A stretch of 64,000 nt of DNA from Chrysomallon squamiferum (GCA_012295275.1 CM022671.1:24090322-24154321), one strand, 5' to 3'; positions 43,001 through 58,045 are shown, counted from the stretch's first letter. Notes: generated from the sequence alone by a model not told the origin. Numbers and translations are program-made.

Positions 43001-45254
43001 ATAAAAGCAATCTTTATTTTTTCTTTCGTCATGCTGTTATACCAGTGCATAAATAATATTAATAATGCGTTAACCTGGGTAATAAATCTATATATGTATG
43101 TATCGATGTATATGTTTTAATGTATGTAGTATGTATACATGTATGTTTCTATTTATGTATGTATGTAAATATCTATGTGCCTGTTTTGTTGTGTGTCTGT
43201 GTGTGTGTGCGTATTTGGATTGTAATGTAGATTAGCATGATAATATAAATCATCGATTTTCATTGTGTGTAGTTGTCAAGGTTGAAGAATCTAAACTGTT
43301 ATCACCGGCTAGGGCATGAAGACATCTTGATGCATGATTTCAGGAATTAGTAAATAAAACTTAGATATTAATTTATTCTTATCATAGTTCCGACATCCAC
43401 TAGATAAACAACAACAAAGAGTTCAGCTTTACTTATTTATTAATTGCTTCACAATCACATTTGTAATTATACAAACATAAATATAAGACTACTAAATTAT
43501 CTAATTTACCGAACTGTTGACAATGGGATGGGTCGGTGGAGAATCACATAATAATAATGTTGATATAAATTTTAAGTTCTTCTGTAAGTAATATTTTGTA
43601 ATTATGCAAAAGAAAATATAGCTATATTATCTTGACAAAAGTTAAAAAGGGTATGGACACATATTAAACAAAAACGCCGTTAAACAAACTGATATATTAA
43701 ACAAATACTACATCAAAACAGATATGAAAAATATCTTATAAAATTCTATTACAAACAGTTTATCACAGCACGACTTAAGTTTCAGTGATTCTGCCCGGTG
43801 ACCACTATGTGCGTGAAAAGGGAACCACAACAGACAAGATTGAGACTGAGTTTCTTTCTCAAAATGAAACTGACGATAACTTGACAGTGAATTAACCTAA
43901 CTCAAAAATATGAAAGGTGTCTTTAAAGTTAATGTTCATATAATAGGTTGTGCTATATATATGTATATATATATATATAACAAATATGCTGTTAATGAAA
44001 CCTACCATATTGAAAAATTACGGCAGAAAACAAATGTATATAATTATGCAAAAGCAACTACAGCTGTATTATCTACAAAGCAGTTAAAAACGGGATTGAT
44101 AAAGGGAGAATCAAGTTAATAATGTTCATATAAATTTCAAATACGTTTTGTATATATATTAAACAAATACTACATCAGAACAGATATATGATAAGTATCA
44201 TGTCAAATTCTGCTATAAATAATTTATCATAGCACGACTCAAGTTTCAGTGATTGTGCCCGGTGACCTCTATCCGCGTGAAAAGGGAACCACTATAGACA
44301 AGTTTGAGTTTGAGTTTCTTTCTGAACATGAAACTGACCATAACTTGACAGTGAATGAACGTAACTCAAAAGATATGAAAGGGTCTTTAAAGTTAATGTT
44401 CATATAATAAGTTGTGTATATATATATATATATATATATATAATAAACCAATATACTGTTAATGAAACCTACCATATTGAAAAATTACCGCACAAAACAT
44501 GTAATTATGTAAAAACATCTACAGCAGTATTATCTACACAGCAGTTAAAAACGAGACGAATCAAGGGAGAATCACTGTAATAATATTTATATAAAATTCA
44601 TATATATATATATTCAACAAACACTACATCAAAACAGATATGAAAAGTATCATATCAAATTGTGCTACAAACATTTTATCATAGCACGACTCAAGTTTTA
44701 GTGATTGTTCCCGGTGATCTCTGTGCGCGTGAAAAGGGAACCTCCAGAGAAAAGACTGAGTTTGAGTTTCTTTCTCAAAATGAAACTGAGGATAACATGA
44801 CCATGAAATAACTTAACTCAGAAATATGAAAGCTGTCTCTAAAGTTCGTCGTTGATCATTTTCGCGTAAAAGGATATTACGAATTGTTAATCAGAACTCT
44901 CATTATTTACTTACAGGCAATTTATTTACCTACTGTAATTATTAATACATTGCTTTTTTAGCAGTTGTCGTTGCAATATATTTTCTGTTTTTTATTAATA
45001 GAGAGTATATAATCTGAAGATTATATAGTATATAAAAATTATTACATTAATATACTTCATTATCTGTAGTTATTATAGAAAAAAAAAGAAATGTACCTAC
45101 AGTTTCGTCGATATCTGGGTTTCCTGCTAAAGTCGAAATATTGTTTACTCGCTAGAGCAATAACAGTAGTTTATCATCGTTAGTGAAATTTCTTATTATC
45201 ATGTTTGTTACACATGATGTTTCTTATTCATAAGATTTTCTGGACGAAGCATCC
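40001..45254. repeat. Spacer between copies G and H
   Basis: No gene recognised. It holds the MLKI block (40628-40870), pyrimidine-rich DNA (41240-41480), the apparent empty site of the Tigger-like element (41515-41537), TATG repeats, and three tandem copies of the 3'-flank block (about 43560-43920, 43980-44370, 44450-44840). Confidence 0.75.
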
Positions 45255-46740
45255 TCAGCACATATCAGATCCATAGTAATTCCACTCATCAGTGTTTTCC
45301 TTCGTATCATTAAATAAAGGGTTAATTAGAAGCTCGCATTCTTCTGTGTTCAGATTGAAATTGAATGCTAAACATCCCGATTTCTTCAGACAATAAAAAC
45401 TGCACTGAGAAGGAAATTTCGTAGAAGTGTGAATCTCAGAATTCTTAGTCAGCACTCGAGATGCTGTAGTACGTTTAAAGGTTAGAGGCGAGTCACATCC
45501 TGAAATAAATAGAACAAATATTAAAAAAAATACAAAAGTGGTTGATTCTATAACGTTACCACTGCTACTGCTGCCAGTACTCGTATTATATTGCTACTAC
45601 TACTTGTACTACTAGTACTAGTATTCTAATAATAATTAAAGTAAAGCAGTCGAAGAAGAAGACGAAAAAGAGGAATAAGAACAAGTAGAAGAAAAAGAAG
45701 AAGACGAAGGAAAAAAAGAAGAAGAAATAATGTCATCTTCCACTTTTATTACATTTACTACAACTCCAAATTTTAATACTATTTCTATTAATATTGTCTC
45801 TAGTGTTACCACTTTTGTAACCAATACTACTACTGTCACTACTATTATTAAAGCGAATATGTTATATATACACACCTGTTTGAATTTCACCATAGACCTT
45901 TACTTCGCACAGTGTTAGCACATCATTGCCATCAATGAGCTTCCATTTACTGATACGAACGAAACGACCTGGTACATTACGGCTACAGTTAAATCTTCTG
46001 GTCTCAGCTTTGCCGAGGCTGGGTCCCGTGTAGTTGAAACACACTTCAGAAACTGCAGTAGGACAGCGTTGTGGGTTTTGTAAAAATATTTCAATAACAA
46101 AACTGTGAAGTCTCTCCCCTATAATAAGATACAGAAAAACAGGAACACGTTAACTGAATACTACTACTACTACTACTAATAATAATATGGATTTGTTTTG
46201 ATAAGTGTAAATAATATCTCCAACATAAGTCAAAAGTTGATGAAATAATTTTTCCTCTATTAGACTTAATCTGTTAGAAAAAACAAAAACTAGTCCCAGG
46301 ATTAATGCTGAAAGTTATTCGTAAAAGGTTTGTATGCTTTCATAGACATTCAATTGTTTCGTTTATTAATTCATTCATCTGTTATATACCGAAGACTATA
46401 TATATGATAAAAACTTGAAAAGATATTAAAGGTTATCTTCTTACAGACTGCATCTCCTCTGTTGGTTATTTCAACAGCAGTGATTAGAAAATTTGACTGT
46501 AGGTCAACCATCCACCAAGGTGTCATGTCCTTGACCTGAGTGTGAGTGCATTTGTCATGAACTAGATGTGTCTTCGTGTTTCCGTCAACAGCATACTGGG
46601 AATAGAAGTTAGAAAAATCGCTGCTTTGAATAGAAGGTTTCCTCAAGGCAAGGTTCTGAACTACCTCGCCTGAAAGATAAAAATATATGATACCTAGAGT
46701 TTACGAAATATATTAAAAATTAAGGAAGGAAGGAGAGAGA

Positions 46741-46830
<90 letters not shown>

Positions 46831-46955
46831 ACTATTTCTTAGAAAACTGTTGCAGAGAAATGTGAAAGTAATATTTTTATAAACTTACCAACAATAACCG
46901 TAGTCATTGTGAAGAAAAATATTCCACAGATACTAAAAGATCTGGAATGTTTCAT
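45255..46955 (-). CDS. Copy H: secreted F-type lectin plus PAN/apple-like protein
   Basis: Four exons, 259 aa: 46889-46955 (67 nt), 46445-46669 (225), 45876-46118 (243), 45255-45499 (245). The lectin domain begins GEVVQNLALRKPSIQSS and carries the most distinct loops of the young copies (DFSNFYSQ and NTKTHLVHDKCTH) while keeping the H, R, R triad with WERL. The exon-2 donor is GTAAGA, the stronger form also used by outparalog K (GTAAGT), whereas the other array copies have GTTAGA. The PAN-like exon starts with CDSPLTFKRTTASRVLTKNS and is open to TGA. It looks functional and may be the best-spliced copy. Confidence 0.82.
46743..46825. repeat. (AG)n microsatellite in intron 1 of copy H
   Basis: About 83 bp of AG. 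Confidence 0.95.
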
Positions 46956-49900
46956 AGTTCTTGCGAAAATGATTCGCAGCGACAGAAACCTATCTATAAA
47001 ATAACAACAACAAAAAAAACAGTTACTAAAAGCATGTTTGGTCTTTATTTGTTGATTTGACGATCGATTTAAATTTTCATTTATTCTTCTGGGAATGTAT
47101 TATCATATATTTATAAATAATTATAAATTATGAAGAAAGTTGTTTGACTTACTTTTTTAGTCGGAAGGCTTACTGTTTATAAAAACATTTAGTTACTTAA
47201 TGGCTGGTTGGTTTCTGTCACAAACGACATGTCACAGAAAAATAAAAATAAGAAATCGAGAAATACTGATTTAATAATATTTAGGGTAGAACCTGAACAG
47301 GTATCAAAATAACCCGTACCTAACAATCAAAGATGAAATAACACAGCCGGTCACTTGGTACTCTTTTAGGTTCCATTTAGAACATGTCTTCCCGTCTCAG
47401 AAGCTAATAAACAGAGATGTGAGTTTGTTCATTCATTTTTCTGTTTTCGTCATGACTTTAGTGTTTAATTATTATAATTATTATTAATACTAAAAATACA
47501 GATATTTGATTTATACTCGTTACTAATTATTGTACCTTTAGTCATTTCAAAACAGACTAGAATTCACTGAGTTCTCTGATGCTGAAAATTGATATTCTTA
47601 TCCAAAATATTCTTTTTCCTCTTCTTCTTTCTTTCTTGTTATTTCAAAGCTCATTAGGGGATGAAAGTAAAACGGTTCTCAGTGTTCTGATATTCAGAGT
47701 ATTTCTAATTTTGGTATTTGTACAATATATTCTGCGAAAGGAGCCAGAATTTGTGGAAGGCGGATGTAACATCACTGGTGTTCATTGGTCGTGGATGACA
47801 TTTTTATACGTAAAATTTGAAACTGGAAATACCCTTTACGTTTAGTTTTGTGCCTGGTAAACTTTAATTATTATGTTGTTTTATTTTCTTTTTTATGTTT
47901 CAAATTCGTTTAATCAGTTTTTTTTTTTTTATTGAATAGGTGTTTCTCTTACTTCTTTTTCCTCTATAACAATCGAATTCTAAGTTTAACATTAACACAT
48001 TTTCAATATAATTTGTTTATATAAATATCAGAGATTTGGATCCAAGTTTATTTACTTATTTATGCCTTGTTAGAGAAATCTGTAGTAAATGGATTTATCT
48101 CAGTGTAATAAGCGTTTGATATCTGTATATTAGAAATAATTATTGTGCGTTATTAAAAGAGGAAAAATAATTAACAAATGGTATCGAAACATTTATCTCT
48201 CTCATTTTTTTCCCATTCTCTTTCTTTAGTGCATTTTATTTCACAATTTTTAATTTCATTGTCCGTCTTCTTTAATGGCTATCTCTTTCTCTCTCTGTTT
48301 CTCATTCTGGATCTCTGACTTCACTCTGCTTTATTCTTTGTCTGTCTTTCTGAATCTCTATTTCTTTTGTTTTCTCCTTTTTCACTTGGTTATTTTTACA
48401 TCTATTTCGATGTTTTTCGTATTTATTTACAATTGTGACGTCTACAAACCGATATTTAAAACGTACATATATAAAGAAAACATTCATAAATCTTTGAATA
48501 TGTGAAATGAAGAAGAACCGGACCGTTATTTCTACTGAACAAATGACAGGACGACCTTGCAGAGAACTGATACACTTGAATAAATAATATACATTCTATT
48601 TAATTTTATGAACAATGCCTGTATTTTATTACTTCATCTATACTTTATGTGTTTGTTCATGTTATCTGTATGTATGTACGTATAACTGTCTATGTTTATG
48701 TATACATATGTCTATGTACGTAGATATATATGTATGTATGTTTGTATGCATGTGTGTTAGGATGTACGTATTTTTCTTTTATGTACCTTTTTATTTTGAA
48801 TGCTTCCTTATGTACATGTTTCTGTGTTTGCATGTGCGTGAATGCGTTATGAATATAATTTTAAAGTGTGGGTGCGTGTCTGTGTGTGTGTGTGTATGTA
48901 TATATATAATTGAAATATATTATACATATAAAAAAATTAAATATATATATATATATCACAATGAATAATGCCAAAACTGAAACAAACAGAAAAAACGATT
49001 AATAATATCTAATGTCAAAATGTAATAATTTATAATCTATTAAATTTCTATAACGTAACAAATCTGCCAATTCCAACCGCATGCTCGTTAACTACATTTC
49101 ATTTAAAATTAAATTGTCTATGTAAAAGTTTGTCACTTTTTATATCAATATTTGCAACAGACTTATGCATAGATACAGAAATTTAAACATACATACACAC
49201 AGACACATAGACTCACACATTTTATCATCAACAGCAGATAAGATCTTCATTCTTTTCACTTCGTACACATTTTAAATTAAACTATCTGAATCCGTTTGTC
49301 ATTTGTATTGTTTATTCATGCGTGCAAAATTTATATGCTATAATTAATAATGTAATGAGTTTTGTTGTAACAACTCTCTCGATTCCATCCTGTCACGCGT
49401 TAGCTTTATTTCACTGTAAATTGAACTATTTGAAACCGATTGTAAATTCTTGTTTCGTTTTTTAAAATTTAATAACTAACCTACAGATCAATGTTTCTTG
49501 TGTATAAGACAAACACACGCAGACACACCTTCTATGAATAAGGCATGAAGAACAGCGTCAAAGGAAATTAAATAAAAGCAATCTTTATTTTTTCTTTCGT
49601 CATGCTGTTATACCAATGCATAAATCATTAATAATGCGTTAAACTGGGTAAGAAATCTATATATGTATGTATCGATGTATATGTTTTAATGTATGTAGTA
49701 TGTATACATGTATGTTTCTATTTATGTATGTATGTAAATATCTATGTGCCTGTTTTGTTGTGTGTCTGTGTGTGTGTGTGTGTGTATTTGGATTGTAATG
49801 TAGATTAGCATGATAATATAAATCATCTATTTTCATTGTGTGTAGTTGTCAAGGTTGAAGAATCTAAACTGTTATCACCGTCTAGGGCATGAAGTCATCT

Positions 49901-51830
49901 TGATGCATGATTTCAGGAATTAGTAAATAAAACTTAGATATTAATTTATTCTTATGATACTTCCGATATCCACTAGATAAACAACAACAAAGAGTTCAGC
50001 TTTACTTATTTATTAATTGCTTCACAATCACATTTGTAATTATACAAACATAAATATAAGACTACTAAATTATCTAAGTTACCGAACTGTTAACAATGTG
50101 ATGTGTCGGTGGAGAATCACATAATAATAATGTTGATATAAACTTTAAGTTCTTCTGTAAGTAATATTTTGTAATTATGCAAAAGAAACTATAGCTATAT
50201 TATCTTGACAAAAGTTAAAAAGGGTATGGACACATATTAAACAAAAACGTCGTTAAACAAACTGATATATTAAACAAATACTACATCAAAACAGATATGA
50301 AAAGTATCTTATAAAATTCTATTACAAACAGTTTATCACAGCACGACTTAAGTTTCAGTGATTGTGCCCGGTGACCACTATGTGCGTGAAAAGGGAACCA
50401 CAACAGACAAGATTGAGACTGAGTTTCTTTCTCAAAATGAAACTGACGATAACTTGACAGTGAATTAACCTAACTCAAAAATATGAAAGGTGTCTTTAAA
50501 GTTAATGTTCATATAATAGGTTGTGCTATATATATGTATATATATATATATATATAACAAATATGCTGTTAATGAAACCTACCATATTGAAAAATTACGG
50601 CACAAAACAAATGTATATAATTATGCAAAAGCAACTACAGCTGTATTATCTACAAAGCAGTTAAAAACGGGATTGATAAAGGGAGAATCAAGTTAATAAT
50701 GTTCATATAAATTTCAAATACGTTTTGTATATATATTAAACAAATACTACATCAGAACAGATATATGATAAGTATCATGTCAAATTCTGCTATAAATAAT
50801 TTATCATAGCACGACTCAAGTTTCAGTGATTGTGCCCGGTGACCTCTATCCGCGTGAAAAGGGAACCACTATAGACAAGTTTGAGTTTGAGTTTCTTTCT
50901 GAACATGAAACTGACGATAACTTGACAGTGAATGAACGTAACTCAAAAGATATGAAAGGGTCTTTAAAGTTAATGTTCATATAATAAGTTGTGTTATGTA
51001 TATATATATATAATAAACCAATATACTGTTAATGAAACCTACCATATTGAAAAATTACCGCACAAAACATGTAATTATGTAAAAACATTTACAGCAGTAT
51101 TATCTACACAGCAGTTAAAAACGAGACGAATCAAGGGAGAATCACTGTAATAATATTTATATAAAATTCATATATATATATATATATATTCAACAAACAC
51201 TACATCAAAACAGATATGAAAAGTATCATATCAAATTGTGCTACAAACACTTTATCATAGCACGACTCAAGTTTTAGTGATTGTTCCCGGTGATCTCTGT
51301 GCGCGTGAAAAGGGAACCTCCAGAGAAAAGACTGAGTTTGAGTTTCTTTCTCAAAATGAAACTGACGATAACATGACCATGAAATAACTTAACTCAGAAA
51401 TATGAAAGCTGTCTCTAAAGTTCGTCGTTGATCATTTTCGCGTTAAAGGATATTACGAATTGTTAATCAGAACTCTCATTATTTACTTACAGGCAATTTA
51501 TTTACCTACTGTAATTATTAATACATTGCTTTTTTAGCAGTTGTCGTTGCAATATATTTTCTGTTTTTTATTAATAGAGAGTATATAATCTGAAGATTAT
51601 ATAGTATATAAAAATTATTACATTAATATACTTCATTATCTGTAGTTATTATAGAAAAAAAAAGAAATGTACCTACAGTTTCGTCGATATCTGGGTTTCC
51701 TGCTAAAGTCGAAATATTGTTTACTCGCTAGAGCAATAACAGTAGTTTATCATCGTTAGTGAAATTTCTTATTATCATATTTATTACACATGATGTTTCT
51801 TATTCATTAGGTTTTCTGGACGAAGGATCC
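46956..51830. repeat. Spacer between copies H and I
   Basis: No gene recognised. The right part (about 48960-51830) is nearly identical to 42375-45254, with three copies of the 3'-flank block (about 50150-50490, 50560-50950, 51020-51420). Compared with the G spacer, roughly 430 bp are missing at about 48955, where a TA run joins straight to a later block. The MLKI block is at 47579-47845. Confidence 0.75.
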
Positions 51831-52709
51831 TCAGCACATATCAGATCCATAGTAATTCCATTCATTAGACTTTTCCTTCGTATCACTAAATAAAGGGTTA
51901 ATTAGAAGCTCGCATTCTTCTGTGTTAAGATTGAAATTGAATGCTAAACATCCCGATTTCTTCAGACAATAGAAAGTGCACTGAGAAGGAAATTTCGTAG
52001 AAGTGTGGATCTCAGAATTCTTAGTTATTAGTCGAGATTCTGTAATACGTGGAAAGGTTAGAGACGAGTCACATCCTGAAATAAATACAAAAAATATTAA
52101 ACAAATACAAAAATAGTTGATTCTATAACGTTACCACTGCTACTGCTGCCAGTACTATTATTATATTACAAATACTAGTTAGACTACTAGTACTACTAGT
52201 GTAATAATAATAATATTAAAAAGAAGACGAAGAAGAATAAAAAGAGGAATAAGAACAAGTGGAAGAAAAAGAAGACGAAGGAAAAGAAGAAGAAGAAATA
52301 ATGTCATCTTACTCTATTATTACACTTCAATTTTTAATACAATTTCTATTAATATTCTCTCTACAATTATCACTTTTGTAACCAATACTACTACTGTCAC
52401 TACTGTTATTAAAGGAATATGCTATATATATACACACCTGTTTCAATTTCACCATAGACCTTTACTTCGCACAGTGTTAGCGCATCAGAGCCATCAATGA
52501 GCTTCCATTTACTGATACGAACGAAACGACCTGTTATCTTACGGCTAATCTTCTGGTCTCAGCTTTGCCGAGGCTCGGTCCCGTGTAGTTGAAACACACT
52601 TCAGAATCTGCAGTAGGACAGCGTTGTGGGTTTTGTGAAAATATTTCAATAACAAAACTGTGAAGTCTCTCCCCTATAATAATATACAGAACAACAGGAA
52701 CACGTTAAT

Positions 52710-52711
<2 letters not shown>

Positions 52712-52742
<31 letters not shown>

Positions 52743-52770
52743 TTAATAATAATAATAATAATAATAATAT
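52712..52770. repeat. (AAT)n microsatellite in intron 2 of pseudogene I
   Basis: AAT run with one TATT interruption. Confidence 0.9.
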
Positions 52771-53208
52771 GTATTTGTTTTGATAATATATGTCAAATCT
52801 AGATGAAATCATTTTTTCACTATTAGACTTTATCTGTTAGAAAAAACTAGAACTAGTCCTAGAATTAACGCTGAAATTTATTCGTAAAAGGATTGTATGC
52901 TTTCATAGGCATTCATTTGGTTCGTTTATTAATTCATTCATCTGCTATATACGGAAGACTAAATATAAAACAAAAACTTGAAAAGATATTAAAGGTTATC
53001 TTCTAACAGACTAAATCTCCTCTGTTGGTTATTTCAACAGCAGTGATTAGAAAATTTGACTGTAGATCAACCATCCACCATGGTGTCATGTCGTTGATGT
53101 TAGAGGTACTGCATTTATCATAAACCAGATGAGTTTTCGTGTTTCCGTCAACAGCATACTTTGAATAGTAGGAAGGAAGGAGATGGAGAGTGTTTAAGAG
53201 AGAGAGTG

Positions 53209-53320
<112 letters not shown>

Positions 53321-53444
53321 CTATTTTTCAGAAAATAGTTGCAGAGAAATGTCAGAGGAATATTTTTATTAACTTACCAACAATAACCGTAGTGATTGTG
53401 AAGAAAAATATTCCACAGATACTAAAAGATCTGGAATTTTTGAT

Positions 53445-55467
53445 AGTTCTTGTGAAAATGGTTTAGTCTTCGGAACAACAGAAATCTATCTGTAAAACAG
53501 CAACAGTAAATAATAATTACTAAGTGCCTGTTTTGTCTTTATTTGTTGATCTAGTCGTCTATATAATTTTTCATTTATACTCATGGGAAGGTATTATCAT
53601 AAAATAATAATATTGCCTTTAGCAAATATCTTTTCCAGTTGAATTATAAATTATGAAGAGAGTTGTTTGACTTACTTTTTTCGTTGGAGGGCTTACTGTA
53701 TTTGGAAATAATTAGGTATTTAATAGTTGGTTAGTTTCTGTTACAATACGACAGAAAAATTGAAATAAGGAATCGAGGAATACTGATTTAATAACATTTA
53801 GGGTAGAAGATGAACAGGTATCAAAATACCCTGTACCTAACAATGAAAGATGAAATGACACAGTCGGTCACTTGGTACTGTTTTAGCTTCCATTTAAAAC
53901 ATCTCTTCCAGTCTCAAAAGCTAATAAACAGAGCTGTTAGTTTCCTCATCCATTTTTCTGTTTTCATCGTTTAATTATTATTATTATTTATAAAAATATA
54001 GATACTTGATTTATACTCATTATTATCTATTATAACTTTAATCGTTTCACAACACACTAGAATTCACTGAGTTGTGTGATACTTAAAATTGATATTCTTA
54101 TCCAAGATATTCTTTTTCCTCTTCTTCTTTCTTTCTTTCTTATTATTTCAAAGCTCATTAGGCTATGAAAGTAAAACTGTTTTCAGTGTTCTGATATTCA
54201 GAGTATTTGTAATTTTCGTATTTGTACAATATGAGAGGATCCAGAATTTCTGGAAGGTGGAGGTAATATCACTGTTGTTCAATGGTGGTGGATGAATTTT
54301 TTCAATATAAATTTTAATTTGGAAATACCTTTTATGTTTAATGAAATTTATTCAGTGGTTTTGTGCCTGGTAAGCTTTAATTACTGAATAATTTTAAAAA
54401 ATGTTTTTTATGTTTTGATATTATTTTAGCAAATTATTTTCTTTTTTGCATACGTATTTTTTTGCCTGTCAAATAAAGAATCGAATTCTAAATTTAACGT
54501 CAGTACATCTTCGTTATAGTTTTTTTTAAATATAAGTATGAGATGTACCATAAGATTTATATACTTATTTCTGTCTCGATACAGAAATCTGTAGTAAATG
54601 TATTTGTCTCGTTGTGATAAGTTTTAGATATCTCTATATAAGATTTTATTACTGTGCGTTATTAAAAAAAAAAAAAAAAAAAAGTAAAACAAATAATAGA
54701 CGGTAACAATGCATTTATTTCTCTCTTTTATTCCCTCGCTGTTTCTTTTACTTTTTCTCCGTGTTCTTTCATTTCTTTCCCTTTCTCTATCTCTCTCCCT
54801 CAAACCTCACCCCAAAAAAACAGAGAAAAGCTATACCTTTAAATGTGTGACGTGAACAAGAACGTGACCGTTATTTCTTCAGTTCAAATGGCCATAGAAC
54901 CTTTCACAGATTTGACACACTTGAAAAAATAATATACATTCTGTTTAATTTTATGAACAATGCCTTTAGTTTAGCTCTTCATCTACGTTATATATATGCA
55001 TTCATGTTATGTACGTATTATATATATGCATGTATGTATCTGTGATTATATATATATTTAGAAACCTTTAGAAATAGTTTAATCATTTGCCTGATCAGAA
55101 CGTATAATGCAAAAAAAAAAAAAAAAAAAAAAAAAAAATAACAACATTTAATAATATCTAATATCAAAATTTTATCATTTATATTCTATTACATTTCCAT
55201 GATGTAATGATATTTACTGTAACAAATCTGCTGATTCGAAGCACAAGCTCGTTAACTACATTTCATTTAAAATTAAATTGTCTGTAATCGTTTGTCAGTT
55301 TTCATATCAATATTCCTAACAGATTTGCACGTACACAGACACACATACACAGAGACACATACACATATACAGACACACACATTATCATCAAGAGGAGATA
55401 ACATCTTCTTTTTACTTCATACATGTAAGACAAAAACTTGAAAAGATATTAAACGTTATTTTCTAAC
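53445..55467. repeat. Truncated spacer between I and J
   Basis: No gene recognised. It starts as a normal upstream flank, with the MLKI block near 54080-54300 lacking its ATG, then poly-A (54667-54682 and 55111-55138), and ends abruptly near 55427. There it joins to the intron-2 end of exon J. About 4 kb of normal spacer plus the last two exons of J are missing. Confidence 0.7.
55111..55138. repeat. Poly-A tract
   Basis: 28 consecutive A. Confidence 0.9.
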
Positions 55468-55692
55468 AGAACGAATCCCTTCTGTTGGTTATTTCAACAG
55501 CAGTGATTAGAAAACGTGACTGTAGATCAACCATCCGCCACGGTGTCATGTCGTTGAGGTCAGAGTGACTGCATTTGTCAACAAAGAGATTTGTTGTCAC
55601 GCTTTCGTCAACAGTATACTCGGAATAGAAGTCTTCAAAGACGTTGCTTAGAATAGCTGGTTTCATCAAGGCAATATTCTGATCTGCCTCGC
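55468..55692 (-). pseudogene. Copy J: orphan first lectin exon
   Basis: A 225-nt exon with intact acceptor and GTTAGA donor, open in frame, starting GEADQNIALMKPAILSN. It keeps KCSH and NRRDSF but has PWRMVDL instead of PWWMVDL and R for G after the first binding-site Arg. No partner exons are near: the sequence below is spacer of unit I, and the expected signal-exon position above (about 55990-56060) has only flanking spacer similarity. Its many private changes suggest an older copy that decayed. A product is unlikely. Confidence 0.75.
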
Positions 55693-56780
55693 CTGAAAGA
55701 TGAAAATGTGCCGACTCTTGGAGTTCGCGAAATAGATGTAGCTTCAAGTTATTGTATTGAGCTGCTGTAGCAGAATGTTGGATTAAATGACTGAATGTTT
55801 ATAATATTAATAAAATTATGAAGAAAGGCATGAAAACCACTGACAAATTACTTCTAAATAAGGCAGCTGCGTGATCAAAACCATAAGCAATAAATAAATT
55901 AGTTTTATATATTGTCTTTGGCTTAATACTCTCAAGCAAATTTAGCTCAAAACAGATCAACCTATATTAAAGTATTAAGGAGAGAGAGATAAATAATCAT
56001 AATCTTTGTTAATCTGAGTATTTATCATCGTAAAATAATGAAATATGAAACATCGAAGCAAATATCTTTCGTTGGCTCATTTGTAACGTGTCAAAAAGTT
56101 AACGCAAATTACTTTTTGCCTTTATTTATTGATCTAGACATCTGTTTTATTAAGTTATTTTTTATTGCACTCTTCAGAGTATAGATCATCATAAAATAAT
56201 AAAATTAATTGATTAAAAATACCTTAATCAATCCTTGACAGTAATGATAAAAAAAATATATTGTGTGACTTATCTTTTTAGCTGGAGAAGTTACTATATT
56301 GGGATACATTCTTTTTATTTCGTCAAAGATTTAAGTAGAAAAGAATCTGTTATTGTTTATAAAAAATGTAAAATTATAGTAAATTGTTTTATCTGTTGTT
56401 AATTGGTAAATGCAATTACAACAGATATTATTGATGTTAATGTCACTCCATGCTGGCAATTTCTAAATGATTAAGATTAACGAAGCTTAATGGATCTCGG
56501 ATGACTAATGAATAAGTTATTTTCGATCTATAGACCGAGTGAAAAAGAAACAAAGAACGATAATAAATACGAAAGAAAGAAAGAAAGATATAATATCGAT
56601 TTTGAATTGTGGTGGAGATGCCTTTGATTTTTGAATAAGGACAAACAAAACACCAATCAATTTTCTTTCTTTTCTTTTATTCACCGAAATTAATATTGTT
56701 TTATTCTCTCATATTTTAGATTCAATCTGCAACAGCGTAAGATTTCCCCAAACAGAATAAAGTAAAGTCTGGTTGCAGTT
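55693..56780. repeat. Decayed intron/flank of copy J and 3' flank of K
   Basis: No gene seen. Weak matches to the array continue to about 56300: a short AG run near 55980, then sequence equivalent to the region above exon 1 of other copies. Beyond this the sequence is not recognisably related to the array. Confidence 0.55.
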
Positions 56781-57981
56781 TCAACATAAATTTGATCTGT
56801 AATAACTCCAAGAGGTATCCATCTCTTTTGTGTCGTTCTCTGCTAGAGTAAAGATCAGTTCACAGTCGTTTGTGTTAGCATTGTGGTTAAAAGCCAAACA
56901 GTCTGTTTTCATTCCACAGTATTTCGCACATTCTATAGTATTGTTCGTTTTAGACACTAATTCAGAAAACTGCGTTTTCAGACGAGTTCCTTTTTCGCGC
57001 TGGAAAAGGTTTTGCTGAACATTTTCTACAAGAAAAGTAAATAAAATATTAATATAAGTAATTTGGTAATAAGGTTCTACATTATTATTTTGAGATTACT
57101 TCCTTGTCAGCGCTGGAAAAATTGATGATCACTGTATCCTAAAACAGAAAGTAATCTTTACACAGGTAGTAATAAGTTCTATAATAATGTAAAAAAAAAA
57201 AATATAGAGACATAAAAATAATGTAAACAAAAGAAAATGTAATAGTACAAAAATGTAGGCTAGTTTTGGTGAAGTGTGTTAGATTAGGTGCAGTTGTCAA
57301 ATTGGTATTATCTTGGTGGAAAGCTGGACTCACAATAAATTAGAATCATCTTTAGGTAAAGTTTTTCGAAATCCGGAAAACCGAGGTTACATTTTATTTT
57401 ATTTTATTTTTGTTATATTTTATTTTATTTTATTGATTTATTTTTATGAAATGAAATGAAATAAATAAATTAAATATAGTTTTCAAAAAAAAAATAAACC
57501 AGATCGCCACCATTCGCTAAACTGTGAAAGTGATGGAAAAATTGGTTAATTTGAAAGGAATGTGCATCTATTACGTTTTATATTACATTTTTTTGACGTC
57601 CGTTAGCAGAAAAAAAGTACCTTAGCATAAATGTTAACTAAGAAATCTGCTGACAAGAGATAGACCTAAACTGCAGGGTTAACAACTTTAATTACCCACG
57701 TCAGTATCCATATCACCAAAGACCTGAACGTTACACAGAGTGAGGGAGTCGTCTTTGCCGTTCATTTTCCATTTCATTATTCTGACAAAACGACCTTTCA
57801 GTGGATTCGTGCATGTAAACGTTTTAGTTTCCGCCTTTCCTAGCGGCGGACCAGTGTAATTTACGCAAACTTGAGACGTGGCCGCATAACAGTGTTGTGG
57901 GTTTTGATTCAATATTTCAATAACAAAACTGTGTAGTCTCTCCCCTGTAAAACAATGAAATAAAACTAAAATACACATTGA

Positions 57982-58045
<64 letters not shown>

